Shown: positions 45,433 to 57,113, numbered from the stretch's first letter. The stretch: 64,000 nt of DNA from Symbiodinium natans (GCA_905221605.1 CAJNDS010001546.1:132001-196000), one strand, 5' to 3'. A program made the numbers and translations. Notes: generated from the letters alone by a model not told the origin.

Positions 45433-45644
45433 ACGGCAAAAAGCAAAGGGTCAGAGCTTGTACTGCAGCTGAGGATTTGTCGGGTGACCGCGGGACGCAA
45501 AGGCCCAGAGTCCGTACTGCAGCGTGGGACTTTTGCTGGGACGGCTGAGAATTTTGCGGACTAATGCGGGATGCAAAGGCCAACAGTCTGTACTGCAGCT
45601 TAAGCTTATGTCGGTGACAGCAGAGTCCGTACTGCAGCTGAGCC
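45433..45644. repeat. left arm of a ~50-80-bp tandem repeat
   Basis: Four units containing caaaggcccagagtc followed by gtactgcagctgagg-type sequence, with varied spacing. The same unit resumes after the 31-bp array. Confidence 0.85.
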
Positions 45645-45693
45645 ATGCTCGCTCTCGCTTTCACGCAGGGAGGGGCAAGCCAGGAAATCCATC

Positions 45694-45934
45694 GCATCAA
45701 TATTGCTCAGCAATGAAGTCCATCGGATCAAGGTTGCTCAGCAGAGGCGTCCCCCGGATCAGGGTTGCTCAGTAGAGGCGTCCCCCGGATCAAGGTTGCT
45801 CAGCAGAGGCGTCCCTCGGATCAAGGTTGCTGAGCAGAGACATCCCTCGGATCAAGGTTGCTCAGCAGAGACATCCCTCGGATCAAGGTTGCTCAGCAAA
45901 GACATCCCTTGGATCAAGGTTGCTCAGCAGAGGA
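45694..45934. repeat. 31-bp minisatellite, eight units
   Basis: Unit starts (ggatcaaggttgctcagc or variant) fall at 45694, 45725, 45756, 45787, 45818, 45849, 45880 and 45911, exactly 31 bp apart. Variants cluster: cgtccccc units to the left, acatccctc units to the right. Because 31 is not a multiple of three, the open plus frames cycle through the same phrases in all three readings. This explains the long frame without invoking a protein. Confidence 0.95.
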
Positions 45935-46195
45935 TCTTGGTTGACGGCGAGAAAGCAAAGGCCCAGAGTCCATACTGCACCTGAGGATTTTTTCGGTGAG
46001 GCCCAGAGTCCAAACTGCAGCCGGAGATGTTTGTCGGTGAGGTTTGCTAGGCGACCTCGGGAAGCGAAGGCCCAGAGTCCGTACTGCAGCTGATGATGGT
46101 TTTGGTTGACGGTGAGAAGCAAAGGCCCAGAGTCAGTACTGTAGCTGAGGATGCTTTTAGGTGACGGCGGGAAGCAAAGGCCGAGAGTCCTCAAG
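45935..46195. repeat. right arm of the outer tandem repeat
   Basis: Four more units of the aggcccagagtc/tactgcag type, at about 45971, 46013, 46080 and 46135. The outer array therefore encloses the 31-bp array. Confidence 0.85.
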
Positions 46196-46669
46196 TCCTA
46201 AACCCTTGCAAGCACTCGTGCATGTCGTAATGTTCTCGCCTTGAGCAAATGAGCATCAGAACACTTTCTGAAATTTCTACTTAGGGTAATTGGGGACTAG
46301 GGCGTCCTTTTCAATGCCGACTAGTTAACGTTATTAAAGACCTCGTGCGCGTTTTGGTCTCCCGGTGCCGCTTGCCGGGGGGTGGCCCAGGGCCTCACCA
46401 GGCCGGGCTCACCCGTTTTTGACACAACAACATTTTACGAATTACGGCATTGAGTTGACAGGACAAATTTCTTATATCTAGTTACGGTAGAGCCCCCCCT
46501 GCCCAGGCCGAACTAGATGAATGAAGGACTCTGGATGAAGTTACAAGATGGCAAAACGCAAGTACAACATGAGGGCCTGGGCTAGAGGGAACCCCAGGCC
46601 CAGGTGTGAGCCCCTAGTGGGACCCGACACCCTTCCACGGGCCCCCCTTCTCAAAACGATATATAAAAC
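46196..46669. other. AT/GC-patchy interval with a 9-bp stem hairpin
   Basis: GGGCCTGGG (46573-46581) pairs with CCCAGGCCC (46593-46601) across an 11-base loop, in a stretch of alternating AT-rich and GC-rich blocks. The patchwork is reminiscent of a short interspersed element, but I see no Pol III boxes, poly-A tail or target duplication. The element identity is open. Confidence 0.4.
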
Positions 46670-46933
46670 TTAACCGGGGGTTTGGGCTCGGGAAAAATAT
46701 GCTGGGGCAATATCTAGACCTTGAAGAATCAAATCATCGTGGAGCAAAAATGCACCCCACGGTATTGCAGGGCTATATATGTGCCCTGCGGAGGGGCCGA
46801 AAAGGGCGTTTTTTTTATTGGAGCATGCAACATGAGCATCAGCATCATCGGCATCCTCAAGGACGGTACAGTCATGTCCTGTGAATTGAAGTGTGATTGA
46901 CATGGCCAATACACGCATGGGCGAAAACTTCAA
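46670..46933 (-). CDS. hypothetical 87-codon frame
   Basis: A minus-strand frame with mixed texture: MSITLQFTGHDCTVLEDADD, then a Ser/Asn/Lys stretch, and IPWGAFLLHDDLILQGLDIA. No recognised motif and no homologous copy for testing. The start is not supported by any context. It could be an exon or chance. Confidence 0.22.
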   Translation of the reverse strand: MKFSPMRVLAMSITLQFTGHDCTVLEDADDADAHVACSNKKNALFGPSAGHIYSPAIPWGAFLLHDDLILQGLDIAPAYFSRAQTPG

Positions 46934-48263
46934 CGTGCCTGTGGAGCGATTGGAGATGGGCTACTCAAATGGCTGGTGGATCGAGGGCACTTGAATCAGG
47001 GCACGTTAGGGCATGGCAAAGGGCTGTGGTGGTGGCATGGAGCTGCCCGAGATCTACCCTGGAACTGAGCTAAAGATATCGAGATACCTCATGCGGAAAA
47101 CTTGAGAGCTATAGCAGAGCTACGTCCAGGACCTGTGCTCTCCTGGAGACAAACCGTGCAGTCGAACAGCTCGGTGAAAAATTCCCGGACTAGGCAACAC
47201 AGGTCTGGGCCCTCCGGTGGATGGGCTGATGGACGGCCTTTAGGAGCTACCTGTGCTAGCTCTCGGCAAGACATTGCCACCTGGCTAGCTGGGACTGGCT
47301 GGCTTTTGCGGGGGCGGGGCAATTTGCCGTGGCGGAGCTAGGGCAGGAGGCGAGTGGCTACACCCTCGAAGCGAAGCCGAGATAGAGCCCAGTTTGCACA
47401 ATGTACCCGCGCCTGAGACTCGAGGACGTTGAGGGATTGAAAAGCTTGGGGGCTTTGGGTTTTTGAGCTCGAAGGGTTGCAAAAGGCAGAAGATCAGAGA
47501 GCTACCCTTTTTAAATTCTCAGCGTTCAAGCGTAGTGGAAGTACGACATATGATATGCTTGATATGTTATATATCGCCCCTTCAAGGTTTAGCGGGTCGG
47601 CCTTCTGCAGTACGCGTCTTTGCATTCCGTGAAGGTATGAGCATGCCGGCAATTTACATGGTCTGCCTGGTGTGTACACTGGTTTCTGCTTGCATGGAGA
47701 CGTGGCATTTTTTTACATTGGACGAAAATGCGGCATTTAGTAGTGGCCCCATTCAAACCTAGAAGCCAATATCACGAGCAGACATAACCAAAAACTCACC
47801 CAAGCATGCAGGCCGGGTCGAATATCTGAATGAAATAACACAACGAAGAGGCCGCCCTGGCAGGCCGCTCTGAAAAACTTAAACTCACTAGCCTTCCGTC
47901 TCAACACTCGAAACTCACGTGAACGCATCGGACCTAGCCATTTTAAAAAGGCCAAGAACCAGCCATGAGAACTGGCAACGCTACAGCAGCAGCGGCAGCA
48001 GGAGCAGCAGGAGAGCCAGATTGCAAAAAACATCCCGCAAAATTCGGCAACTCAATATTGAATTTCCTGCTTAAGGTTCCCCCGCATGAAAAACCTCGAA
48101 TGATCGGATCTTTGTCGTAACCACTCACTCCGTACACCATCGTTACCAGACGAGCGGCTATGTGTGACCTGTCTAAAGATTGGCCAATGGCCGTACATCT
48201 GAGCAGCCACGCGGTCGATGCACCTCCTGCAAGGGTTCACAGCCGGTAGCCTCCTTATCGGAG
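46934..48263. other. anonymous sequence with weak minus-strand frames
   Basis: A minus frame at 47943-48140 reads MVYGVSGYDKDPIIRGFSCG and then turns Ala-rich over a short cag/gca triplet run (about 47986-48015). Another at 47089-47322 has LCCLVREFFTELFDCTVCL. Neither is recognisable. Confidence 0.35.
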
Positions 48264-48581
48264 CTATTCATGACTAATCCTTATTCGTGTGGCGAGCTCC
48301 GGAGGGAACTCTGTCGAGTTGCATGATATGTCAGCTGATCTACGTCGTTGGGCATCTTTTACACACATCACAATATAGGTAGACCGGATGAAAAATTTCA
48401 ATGTGCCTACGTGCTGGGAGAACTGTAACAGCCACCTTCCACAACTTCCACAACAAAACAATGGCGGTGCAGGACATGTTGGGGGCTCCATCTGGGTTGC
48501 AGGGAAACACAACATGGGATAGAATTCAGCGTCAGTCCTAGTTTTGGGGATCGAGATCTCGAAGATACCCGAAACCTCCAT
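48264..48581 (-). CDS. hypothetical 105-codon frame
   Basis: Reads MEVSGIFEISIPKTRTDAEF at the start, a Cys/Pro-rich middle (CPAPPLFCCGSCG) and a basic Ser/Arg/Thr C-terminus. The texture is acceptable, but no family is recognised. The overlapping minus frame 48407-48598 is similarly open, so this is weak. Confidence 0.2.
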   Translation of the reverse strand: MEVSGIFEISIPKTRTDAEFYPMLCFPATQMEPPTCPAPPLFCCGSCGRWLLQFSQHVGTLKFFIRSTYIVMCVKDAQRRRSADISCNSTEFPPELATRIRISHE

Positions 48582-49777
48582 GGCATGAAATTGACCATCT
48601 GGCTGGCGGCGTAGGGTGTTTAGGGGTTTTCCTGAAGGCCTGAGCGGCTGTACGGCTCGTTAGGATTTGGGGGCGTCTTTGTTGGGCTTTGGGGGGGCTT
48701 TCTTCGGGGGTTTTAGGTTTTCGAGGTCTAGATTGCGCTTCCTGCACATAGCTTCTAGACATGGTCTCCTAGCTTTAGCGCAACACTCCAAGGTTGGATA
48801 AGAACACCAGGCTTGTCATGTGAACTGATGGTTGAAGAGCGGTTGACCACGAAGTGAACCCGGCTCATCCCTAAGCCTAAACCAAACTCTTCGAGCTCAG
48901 AGGCCGTGCACCCTGAACCCCCCCCCCCCTTTTCCAAACGGCTTCAACCCGCCAGTGCCCTGAAGCCTATGAACCCGCTGAACTTCCTAAAGCTTCCCCG
49001 CCCCTTTCAAGTGAACGGCGTCCTGTTAGTTGACCAGGGTGTCGCCAGCGGGACGCCGCCGCGACTTCAACGACCTCTTCTGCGACATGACAAACTTGAA
49101 GGGAGCTAGCGCATGTCCTTAAATCCATTCTCCAACATACGAATCCCAACAAGTCCTCATGAACCCTACACCGACAACCTCAGGAATTGACAGAGGAGCA
49201 ACGATGTCTGTACTCAGGGCTTAACCTTTGTTCTGACTTACCGTTTTAGCCGTTTTGGCCGAGGCGCCCTCGCAGTCGTCGATCTCTGCCGAGCGCCTCA
49301 TCGAGCCTGTGGCATCAACATGATGGTGAATCACGGGTCCAAGAAGCTAAGAGCAAGCTAAGAGCTCGCAATGCTCGCAAGTCTAACTTTAAGATTCTGT
49401 ATGATCGCCTTGATCTCCTTCAATGGTCGCCCATAAGCTCCTCAATGCTGCGCTGGTTCTAGGGTTTGGACCGGAAACCCGAAGCAGCCGAAGCACCGTC
49501 CATCTTTGGTTTCCAAGCACATCACTTCGTGTTTCTGAATTTACTTCGCCTCGCAATGCCTCGCAATATTCTCATGGGAAGCCCACACTACATCTCGATT
49601 TGCATGGGGTGACACTTTTCTTCCCTCTGTACAAGGATAACCTCCCTCTACTTCCTCTGTTTTTGAAACGTGTTGTCTGGCAATAGGGAACACAAGCCGG
49701 CGCCCTCCCCCCTGCCATTTGCAAACTCAATGCTTGTTTGGACAGGATTCACATGACATGAATTTTGAAGCAGCTCC
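48582..49777. other. anonymous sequence
   Basis: No gene is supported. A C9-10 run lies near 48920. gccgttttggccgagg at about 49248 weakly recalls the dinoflagellate spliced leader and is discussed among the rejected items. Confidence 0.5.
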
Positions 49778-49812
49778 TCAGCGGGGGCGGGGGCGGGGGC
49801 GGGGGCGGGGAC
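49778..49812. repeat. (cggggg)n array
   Basis: About five 6-bp units, with a shorter repeat of the same motif near 49970-49982. The motif reads Arg-Gly or Gly-Arg in plus frames and is a strong potential G-quadruplex. Confidence 0.9.
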
Positions 49813-50414
49813 TTGCGCGGGGGTTCCGCAGGGCGCCGGGTACGCGGGGTTCGCCATGGTTCGCCAAAAAAGACACAGAAAAGTACAAATTCCAAAACAG
49901 TTTGAAAAAATGTTGTGTTAATTACAAAAAAGTCACACAGTCCGGAACAGTCCAACCCTCGGGCGGGGGCGGGGACGGGGCATGTGCAAATTTTCTCGCA
50001 TGACTGGTTGGAGAAGCTCCCTTTCAAGGCTTTGGACTTGCCACTCCCACTTCCCCGTTTAAAGTTTAGGGCTTCTTCTAACTCCCAATACGCATGTAGG
50101 GTTTGGCTGGAGGATGGACATTGGGAAGACGGGACAGCCCCTGAATCCCCGAAAGCTGCATGCTATGACGTGCAGAGTGTCAAATGACACGTAGTTAAAA
50201 TCACAGCTATCCCGTTCACCCGACCTAAGCCCTTGATACGGAGTTCTGGTGGCGTGGGATTGGGCTGCCAGACAGCAATTCCTCCATTCAGGGTTTAAGG
50301 GTCAAGGTTTTGGTCTATGTATGGAGTGCATGTGGAGCTGCCTGTGGCCTCAGACAATCCAAATCCAATACGCGGCAAAAGCATCTCATACGCTTATAGA
50401 GATGCCTGTTTTTG

Positions 50415-50538
50415 CAGCCGGTGCACACACCGGCATCAATGTCGTAAAATGACAGTCAAATCAGATGCTCAGAATGATGGATACAAGATGCATCCCGAAG
50501 AGACCGGCACTCCTCTGGACGTGCTTGAGCCCGAGTAG
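50415..50538 (+). CDS. possible terminal exon, unknown protein
   Basis: A pyrimidine-rich gcctgtttttgcag ending at 50416 looks like a 3' splice site. The frame after it reads RCTHRHQCRKMTVKSDAQND and GYKMHPEETGTPLDVLEPE to a TAG at 50536-50538. The CxxxxxxC/His arrangement could bind a metal, but no family is evident. A 7-bp hairpin (50417-50423 with 50428-50434) overlaps the start. Confidence 0.25.
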
Positions 50539-52148
50539 AGTCTCACTTTGCTTTTGGCGGGTCCGGGGCGGTTGTCCGAGGGGCGGTACCGAGAACACGA
50601 GCATAAGTGACATTTTCAGGTGTGCAAAAGTGGGACCCTGTCTTGGGGGAAAAAGGATGAGAGGTCATCCCCTAACAGAAACAAAACGCGACTGGACTAA
50701 CCTCTGATAAGCCTAGACATAAGCCCTCAACTAAACCCCCAAAGACCCCCAAAAAACCCACATCACCAAGCCAAAGCACTACCAGCGCGCCAGCTGCTGT
50801 TGACTGTGCCCTCCTAAAGCGATCATCGCAGCGAGAAGGGTCCTCAACATCTTGAGACGTTTGAAAGGGGATTTTGGGGCGGAGGGTGGGGAGACGGGGG
50901 AGAAGGGGAAGAGGGGGGCTCCGAAAACTGCAGGAACTGGGCGCAGATTCGAGAATCCCTAGAATCCCATCCTCAAGAACTCATTCCTTTGACACCGACA
51001 AGGCCCAAAATCCCGACATTCCGAGCCCTAGCGCCCTGACGCAAAGCACCCCCAAACCTGACTCTCGCTTAGCGCCAAACCCTAGCATCCCACTCCTCTC
51101 AGCATGCAGCTGAGGCTCTGGGTCAGCTGAGGCTGCCCTGAACGGTAGGCCCACAGCGACTTAAATCGTCCTTGGCGACGCGGCTTTGGGACTTCAGGGC
51201 TGGGCATTTTTGGTTTAGCGTTCTGGGTTCGGGCTGTTGGGGCTTTTGAAGGTTGTTGTCTCAAACGTTGCTTGCTCAGCTCCGGGCGTTGCCTCCCCCC
51301 CACCCCGTGCTGGGTTTTTGTTGGCTTGAAACAGGTTTTCGGCGTTGTTTTGACGCAGCGTCTATTGGCTTAACGGAGCCGAGGGGCAGGGAGTTGGGAA
51401 GAGCTGGCAATGCTGGCAGCATGGATGTAGGAAGGATTCATTTGCAACCACATTGTTGAATATTCTATTGGGTTCCCAGGTCGCGCTTGTGAAACGCAGG
51501 GACCTGTGCAGTTTCGTGGGCGGCCGCGAATTATGAACATTGCTTGGCTTTGTCATAGTTGAGGAAGGGAGAAATAGCTACTGCAACAACCAGACCCCCA
51601 ACACCACAACTTATGAGCAGCGCATGTCCTTCCTGGCAGGGCCCAGCCGCAAGCCTCACTGCAATTCCCCACCCAGCGCCGCCCTTAAGCCCTGGATTCC
51701 TCAACCCCCACCCCGACAACATAAACCTAGGCCTTTACCCTCCCGAGCACCGGAGTCAGCACTAGCTCAGATCAAAGCAAGCCCCATGACCCCTTACACT
51801 CTTTCTCAAGTACCGCTGCACGCCCAGGAACCTTGGGGGTTTGGGGCGGGGAGGGAAAAGCCTCAAAGCCTGAAAAAGCTTCCGGTGGGATACACAGCCT
51901 AGACTCGACTTGAAGGCTCGCTGTGAACCGAAGACGCCCAAATGCGAGACAAAATTTTGAGAACAAGCATAGCAAACAAACCGTGAGAGTCGAAGCCCCC
52001 GCAATATCATCGCCTAGATTGCACATAGTCACCATTAATCAGACGTTGAAATTCCGGAATGTGCTGGGGCACAGGGAAAACCACGTTTGGGAGAAAACCT
52101 GTGCAGCACTCTGAAATAATGACGTGTGCGAAAAAATGATAGAGAACA
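50539..52148. other. anonymous sequence
   Basis: No gene is supported. The purine-rich block near 50875-50925 is low complexity. Confidence 0.5.
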
Positions 52149-52889
52149 GTGGGGATTAAAAGCATGAAAAACCTGCTCCATGCCAAACTCCTGAAAAACC
52201 CTCTGGAAAGCCTCGTGAGACATCAACGACACGACGCCCTGTCCTCAACCCTGAACGTCTGCCAGGACACAAGCAACTCCGGAGGATCTTCTGCGCACCT
52301 TGAAATGTCGGATGCTGCCCCGAAGCAAACGAAGAAAGCTCTGAACCCGAGCAAACTGCTGACGCGTGGTGGGGTTCTGTTGGTGATCGCTCTTGATGCT
52401 CATTGTATCAACCTTTATCCCTGTTCAGTTCGTATGGCGACAGGCGATCATTTCTGCAAGAGAGTAGCAGGGAGTCGTAGGGCTACTCAGGTTAGGATTT
52501 GGGGACCCATCCAAGAGCAGCAAGATCTAAACGCTGCCACGATCTCCGTATGAGTGGTCAGAAGTTGAGTACATACAAGTCATACAACCGTTCACCTAAA
52601 CTGGCTTGAGCGTCTGATCAGGGATGCCTCCGGCATTCGCGCATGGGCTGCGCTGAGTGGCACAATGGGGATGCCATCAGTTCAGCCCGACTCTCTGGTT
52701 TGCGCAGCTGTGAAGGATCTGAAAGCTGAGACTGGTATGCTGATTTTGCTGATGCTGCCGCAGGCTCTAAATTGGCGTCTCACCTTCTCTCATATTCAGA
52801 ACCCCTTTCAGAGCGTAGCAAAACGGCTTCGGAACCAAGGGCACACTTCTGGAAAATCAAGCGCTCAATGCACCCTGTCGCATCATTAG
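52149..52889 (+). pseudogene. 247-codon frame with two adjacent stops
   Basis: One plus frame runs from GTG 52149 (ATG at 52164) to TAG 52887-52889 and is interrupted only at 52551-52553 and 52566-52568. First part: MKNLLHAKLLKNPLESLVRH, SNSGGSSAHLEMSDAAPKQT, LTRGGVLLVIALDAHCINLY. Second part: VHLNWLERLIRDASGIRAWA, SLVCAAVKDLKAETGMLILL. Both halves have good protein texture with Leu/Ala helices. The two stops sit in a short stretch starting GTATGAGTGG, which could be an intron beginning with a GT donor, although I cannot place a convincing acceptor in phase. It is either a two-exon piece or a remnant. Family unknown. Confidence 0.4.
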
Positions 52890-53490
52890 TGGGGCTCTGC
52901 ATCGCTTTACAGACTCGGGATGCCTAGGGAGCATGCCTCGGCCCCAGGCAATCAAGGACCAACTTATGAACTGCTCGCACACTCAACTCCTATCAAAAAT
53001 TGTTGATTGCGTCCAGAAGAGTCGCGGTCAAACTCGAAAGCCTTATGTCCAAATATGGTCCGAAGCCTGCACAAACCTGAGATGTAGAAGCCAAGCGCTC
53101 GATTCGAAACTCCGGCAGGGTTACTGTACGCATGCTTGGCTGGCGCCTGAGAACGCCTGAGCCTCCCGAAACCTACAGAAGCATCCACCTGCCAAACACC
53201 ATCGAGCACCCATACATCCCCCCTACATCCCCTTAGACGATTATCCAACATGTACGGAGAGCCCGCTTCTAACAACTGTAACCCTCTGGACACAACTGCA
53301 AATGCCAGCACGCGGCTCGCTGTCCAGCTCCTGGCCCATGAATTCGAGGAATTGATAGGTGTCACAGGGAGGGTTTCACACCATATTCTTATTCTGAGAG
53401 CGTTCTCATTTCATTCAGAGTTCCTCAGCTCTCGGCTAAAGCAAGCTGAGAGGGGATTCAGCGCTCCACGGCTGCGGTTCTAGGATGCTT
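52890..53490 (+). other. possible continuation of the 52-kb coding remnant
   Basis: Frames at 52933-53160 (HTQLLSKIVDCVQKSRGQTR) and 53250-53483 (STRLAVQLLAHEFEELIGVT) have similar texture to the preceding feature and lie on the same strand. Joining them would require introns or frameshifts that I cannot define. Confidence 0.3.
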
Positions 53491-54618
53491 TTACGGCTTC
53501 ACTGTTTTGGGGCTTGCGCCGCAACAGCGTTTTAGCGACCATTTCCGGCTCACGGAAAGAGGTGAACGCCCGGCATTCGTTGGAGCCTATGGCTCGGAAA
53601 GTGCTTCCAAGCACTCCAGCACGAGTCGAGGTGCGCTTTGCTTCCCAAGATTGAGAAAGCTGCGGCATGCGTCCCTCTGCTCTCGTTAACTGAGACACCT
53701 CGCTAACTGTGGGGTTCTTCTGCAAAAGTGGGAGAGCCGCAATCTCACAGAGGCACAGCAGGCTGCTCAAGCCTTGAGGCGCAAACATGTTAACTGAGAT
53801 ACCTCTGCCACAGCTGAAGGAAGGCCTGAAAATTCGCAATTGCGAAAGCGCATGCCTTCGAGGGTCTAAGAAGGGGACCTAGCAGCTGCTTTCAGCACTG
53901 CTTGGGCATCACGGTCCTTGCCGAAGAGCAGCACCTTCAGCGTCTGCTCCTTCACGGGGTGCCAGTTGGGGCCCTAAAGACTGAACCACTAAGGGTGGCC
54001 ACCCCGGCCAGGGTGGCCGGGGTGGCCGGGGTGTGGATGGTTCGGTCGGGTTTAATGGGCTTTTGCATGGGGACTTGGGCTTCTGCCCAGAGCTTGACGA
54101 AGGTTAGGAGCTTCGGACCCCCGAAGCCCTGGAAGACCTAAATTTCCCCAAAAAACTCGAAGCCAACCTAGTGAAGCCATTCAATCCCCTCACACCTTGA
54201 AAAACCCGTTGGGAACCTGAGAGCCCCAACAACAAAAATCATCTTTCATGTGCACTTCTTTCGCTCTCCTCCACCGACTGGGCGGCCGCGATCCGCGCCT
54301 CGCAGAATTGGATAAAGCAAGAGAGGTCCCCTGCCGAAGCAAGGACCGACTAGGCAGGAGAAAGATTTGTGCTTTTTTGTATTTGGAGCGTGTAAAAATG
54401 TTGACGTAGAAGCCGGGGCTTTTGAGAAAGCGAAGTCATACAACACCCCCCCCCCCCCCCCAGGCCCTAAATGTGTGCCAGTATATATGCACTGCGCTTT
54501 CAGGTGGTGTTCAGGAGGTGTGGCGCCTTTCCGAGGCCGGGCGTGAGAGCAGAGCCCCTGAAGAGAGAGCTTCCAGGCACGTCGCCGCACAGACCGCTGC
54601 TCCCCAAATCCCAACCCC
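53491..54618. other. anonymous sequence with a GC-rich hairpin block
   Basis: GGGTGGCCACCC (53994-54005) is a perfect palindrome. It overlaps CCCCGGCCA and TGGCCGGGG, which pair over three bases, inside a 10-bp gggtggccgg repeat (to about 54035). A C16 run is at 54446-54461. No gene. Confidence 0.6.
54446..54461. repeat. C16 homopolymer
   Basis: An uninterrupted C run. Confidence 0.9.
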
Positions 54619-55074
54619 TTGCCAAACTGGACTCCAACGAAGCCAAACACGGGTTGTGGTGTGGCAAGCCCGCACAGTGTGAGTCTTACTCCCCTAACCA
54701 CTCCAGAAAATCTCTGGGGATACTGGGGTTGTGCACTCCAGGGAGTCTTTGGGGATAGTCTCCGTTGGGCACTGGGGTTGGGGGTTGGGCACACCAGGCA
54801 CTCTCTGGGATGCGGAACAAGGTTGAAAAGACTGTCTCGTCACTCCCACGCAAGGCACATCAACTCACCCACCGCTGCCGAAGACCGTTTAAAGCAAAAA
54901 ACTGCACGCTTGCTTTTTACAGGAATATGGCTGGCCGAATCCCTGGAGATTCACGAAAGGCAAGGAACGTACCAACGCCTTGACTTGGGCCACAGTGGTG
55001 TTCGCATCGGCATCAATGTGGAAGAAAGCCTGGTGGGACAGCCCCAACTAGACATGGAAGCCGGAACCAAGTGA
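54619..55074 (+). CDS. hypothetical 151-codon frame with a better C-terminal third
   Basis: The first 90 residues are Gly/Leu/Trp/Pro-rich and poor in quality. The last 50 are protein-like: FTGIWLAESLEIHERQGTYQ and GVRIGINVEESLVGQPQLDM. The good part begins after ctttttacag|G near 54923, a reasonable 3' splice site, so a terminal exon of about 150 bp is more plausible than the whole frame. No family is recognised. Confidence 0.25.
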   Translation: MPNWTPTKPNTGCGVASPHSVSLTPLTTPENLWGYWGCALQGVFGDSLRWALGLGVGHTRHSLGCGTRLKRLSRHSHARHINSPTAAEDRLKQKTARLLFTGIWLAESLEIHERQGTYQRLDLGHSGVRIGINVEESLVGQPQLDMEAGTK

Positions 55075-55612
55075 AGCCTCGAAAAAGCGCAGGCAAACAT
55101 GCTGCAGATCCAGGGTCCATGGGAATACAGACTTCCGGTGCGCTGTCCATGTCATGGGCAATCCACTTTGCACTAGCAAGGTTTGCTCAGAGTCAGTTCA
55201 TGTACATGGAGGCACTGATCCTCAGCCGTCTGTTACTGCGACAGTCCTAAATTCATAAGAAGCGCGTGCAGGAATGTAGGCCTCTGCTGGGCCCGCAAGG
55301 GTGAGTTCAGGTGTGCGAGGAGCCCAAACCGACTTAGTCTTGAGCTTGGAGAAAGCCGCCCATACTTGGTTGCTATCAGAACACATGCGACCCGGTGGCA
55401 GCACTCACTGAAAAATGCCTGCAGGTCCGCCACTTCAACGAGACTCCAAGGCACTGCAAAGCAAAACACGTCCCCTCCCTCGCCTCTCTTCAAATGTGTG
55501 AAACCTGCACAACCTCCTCTCCACAACAGAGCGGGTCCTTGGCGTAGATGCTTCCCGCCAGACCCCAGTAGCCGGCCTCTTTGCCCGGCTCTAACCTCTG
55601 CGGGGAACCAAA

Positions 55613-55699
55613 TGAAGTACTACGAAGCACCACGAAGTACCACTAAGTGCTACGAAGTACTACGAGTACCACGAAGTACTAAAAAGTACCACGAAGTTC
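55613..55699. repeat. degenerate ~10-bp repeat (acgaagtacc)
   Basis: Eight or so imperfect copies of (c/t)acgaagtac with one- and two-base spacers. The open frame across it is repeat-derived. Confidence 0.85.
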
Positions 55700-57113
55700 T
55701 GCGCTAAATAAGGCACAATGACACCAACTACCGGGTTGTATCCTGGATCCTGTCTCGGTTCGAAGCCCAAAGCCTCAGGAACAAGATCATGAAAACTCCG
55801 AGCTTCAGCCCCCACAAGTAGAGAATCTGGAAACTCCACTCCCGAATCCCCAAGCATCCCCAAGCCACCGGGCCGCAGGATTTGGCTTGGAAGCTCTGGT
55901 ATCAGAGTCTCGTCTCTTACGTCTCTTACGAAGCCCTGGACCGGGTCTCCCGGCAACTTGACGGCGACTGTTGCCGGCATGTCGTGGCACCACTCCGGGC
56001 TTCGGGCTTAGATGGGTCTGAATCCTTGCACAAGTCGCAGGCCACAGCAGACTCAAACACCTTAAGTGCATCCTTCTTGTGCGTTCTCGCCATCGGCTCC
56101 GGAACTGGCGAAGAGCCAAGAAACACGCGAGGGATTTTGAAGCGATAAGAGGGCTTATGAGGGCGTTCAAGAAGATTCTTGGGTTCGGGCATTACAAAAA
56201 GCGAACTTCACCGTCTCAGCTATTGACGCATGGCGTAAAGGAGATTAAGATTGTCCTCCTTCGTCGTGTTCTTTTGGGGTTGGGAGGGGAGATGAGGGGG
56301 TGAAGCCAGCGCCAGGGGCCGGGAGGAGCTGATTAAATTGGCCGAGGCGGGTCTTGGAAAGGGCCGCCAGTAGACGGATGAAGACGGAGACCTTTGACAC
56401 TGGCACCTTTGCGCAACGGCCTCTGCACTAAACCCGAGAAAACCTCCGCAACCCTCCGCAACCCCTCAAGCCAAGCTCTTCAAATCCACAACCGCACACC
56501 AAAAGCTGTCGATCTTGATGCAAGCTTTCGCAAACCCCCGACTCCACCCTCACAGTGTGGGCTTGAAGGGCTTGGCGGCTAAGTGCTGCGGAGCAGCAAA
56601 CAACAGCAATCCCTTTTCTGACATGCTCAACCACCAATTGACAGCCTTGGAGTCCTTTTTGGCGCCGCTGCTCAGCGCTTTGGGCACGATGCATTTCTGC
56701 GTCGTGCGGCGCTTCTGAAAGCGCGGGAGGAAATTCTGCAAACCGAGCAGAGAATGGCTTTCTCTGGCTTTCTCTCTGGCTTTCTCTGCCTGGTACCAGG
56801 TGGGAGTGTCCGAAGTGCTGCCGACTTTCTCATGGATTCGCGAGCGGCTCTAGCCCAAGGAATCTAGAAGAGCTACAGTCCAACGAATATAGCGGGCACA
56901 TGGGGTCTTGTGGGTTAAACAGTTGGGTTCCTGTTTCTTCGATATTAGGGTGAAAAGCGACGCTCTCACGCCAAAGCCATTCCCAGCTCTGATGTGCGGT
57001 TTACAAATCGCTCTTTCTCACACTCAAGCCTGAGCCCTCTGCTGCCACCCTTTTCCCGAGTGACCTCTCTGAGCGAACCCTCTGCTACCGAACAGAAAAT
57101 ATGTGAAAATATC
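55700..57113. other. anonymous sequence
   Basis: No gene is supported. The phrase ggctttctct is repeated three times at about 56757-56788. Confidence 0.5.

Noticed and set aside
45703-46093. Repeat-encoded plus-strand proteins over the 31-bp array
   Set aside because: The 31-bp period makes each frame read the same phrases in turn, which the array fully explains.
46270-46670. SINE derived from a tRNA or 5S RNA
   Set aside because: There is no recognisable A/B box pair, A-rich tail or target-site duplication.
49243-49263. Possible relic of the dinoflagellate spliced leader (tagccgttttggccgagg)
   Set aside because: It matches only about 14 of 18 bases of the leader as I know it, which is expected about once by chance in a window this size on two strands. 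No tandem or flanking gene supports it.
55740-55775. tRNA T-arm-like ggttcgaagcc
   Set aside because: The flanking bases do not pair as a T stem and no cloverleaf can be drawn. Similar gttcga words elsewhere also fail.
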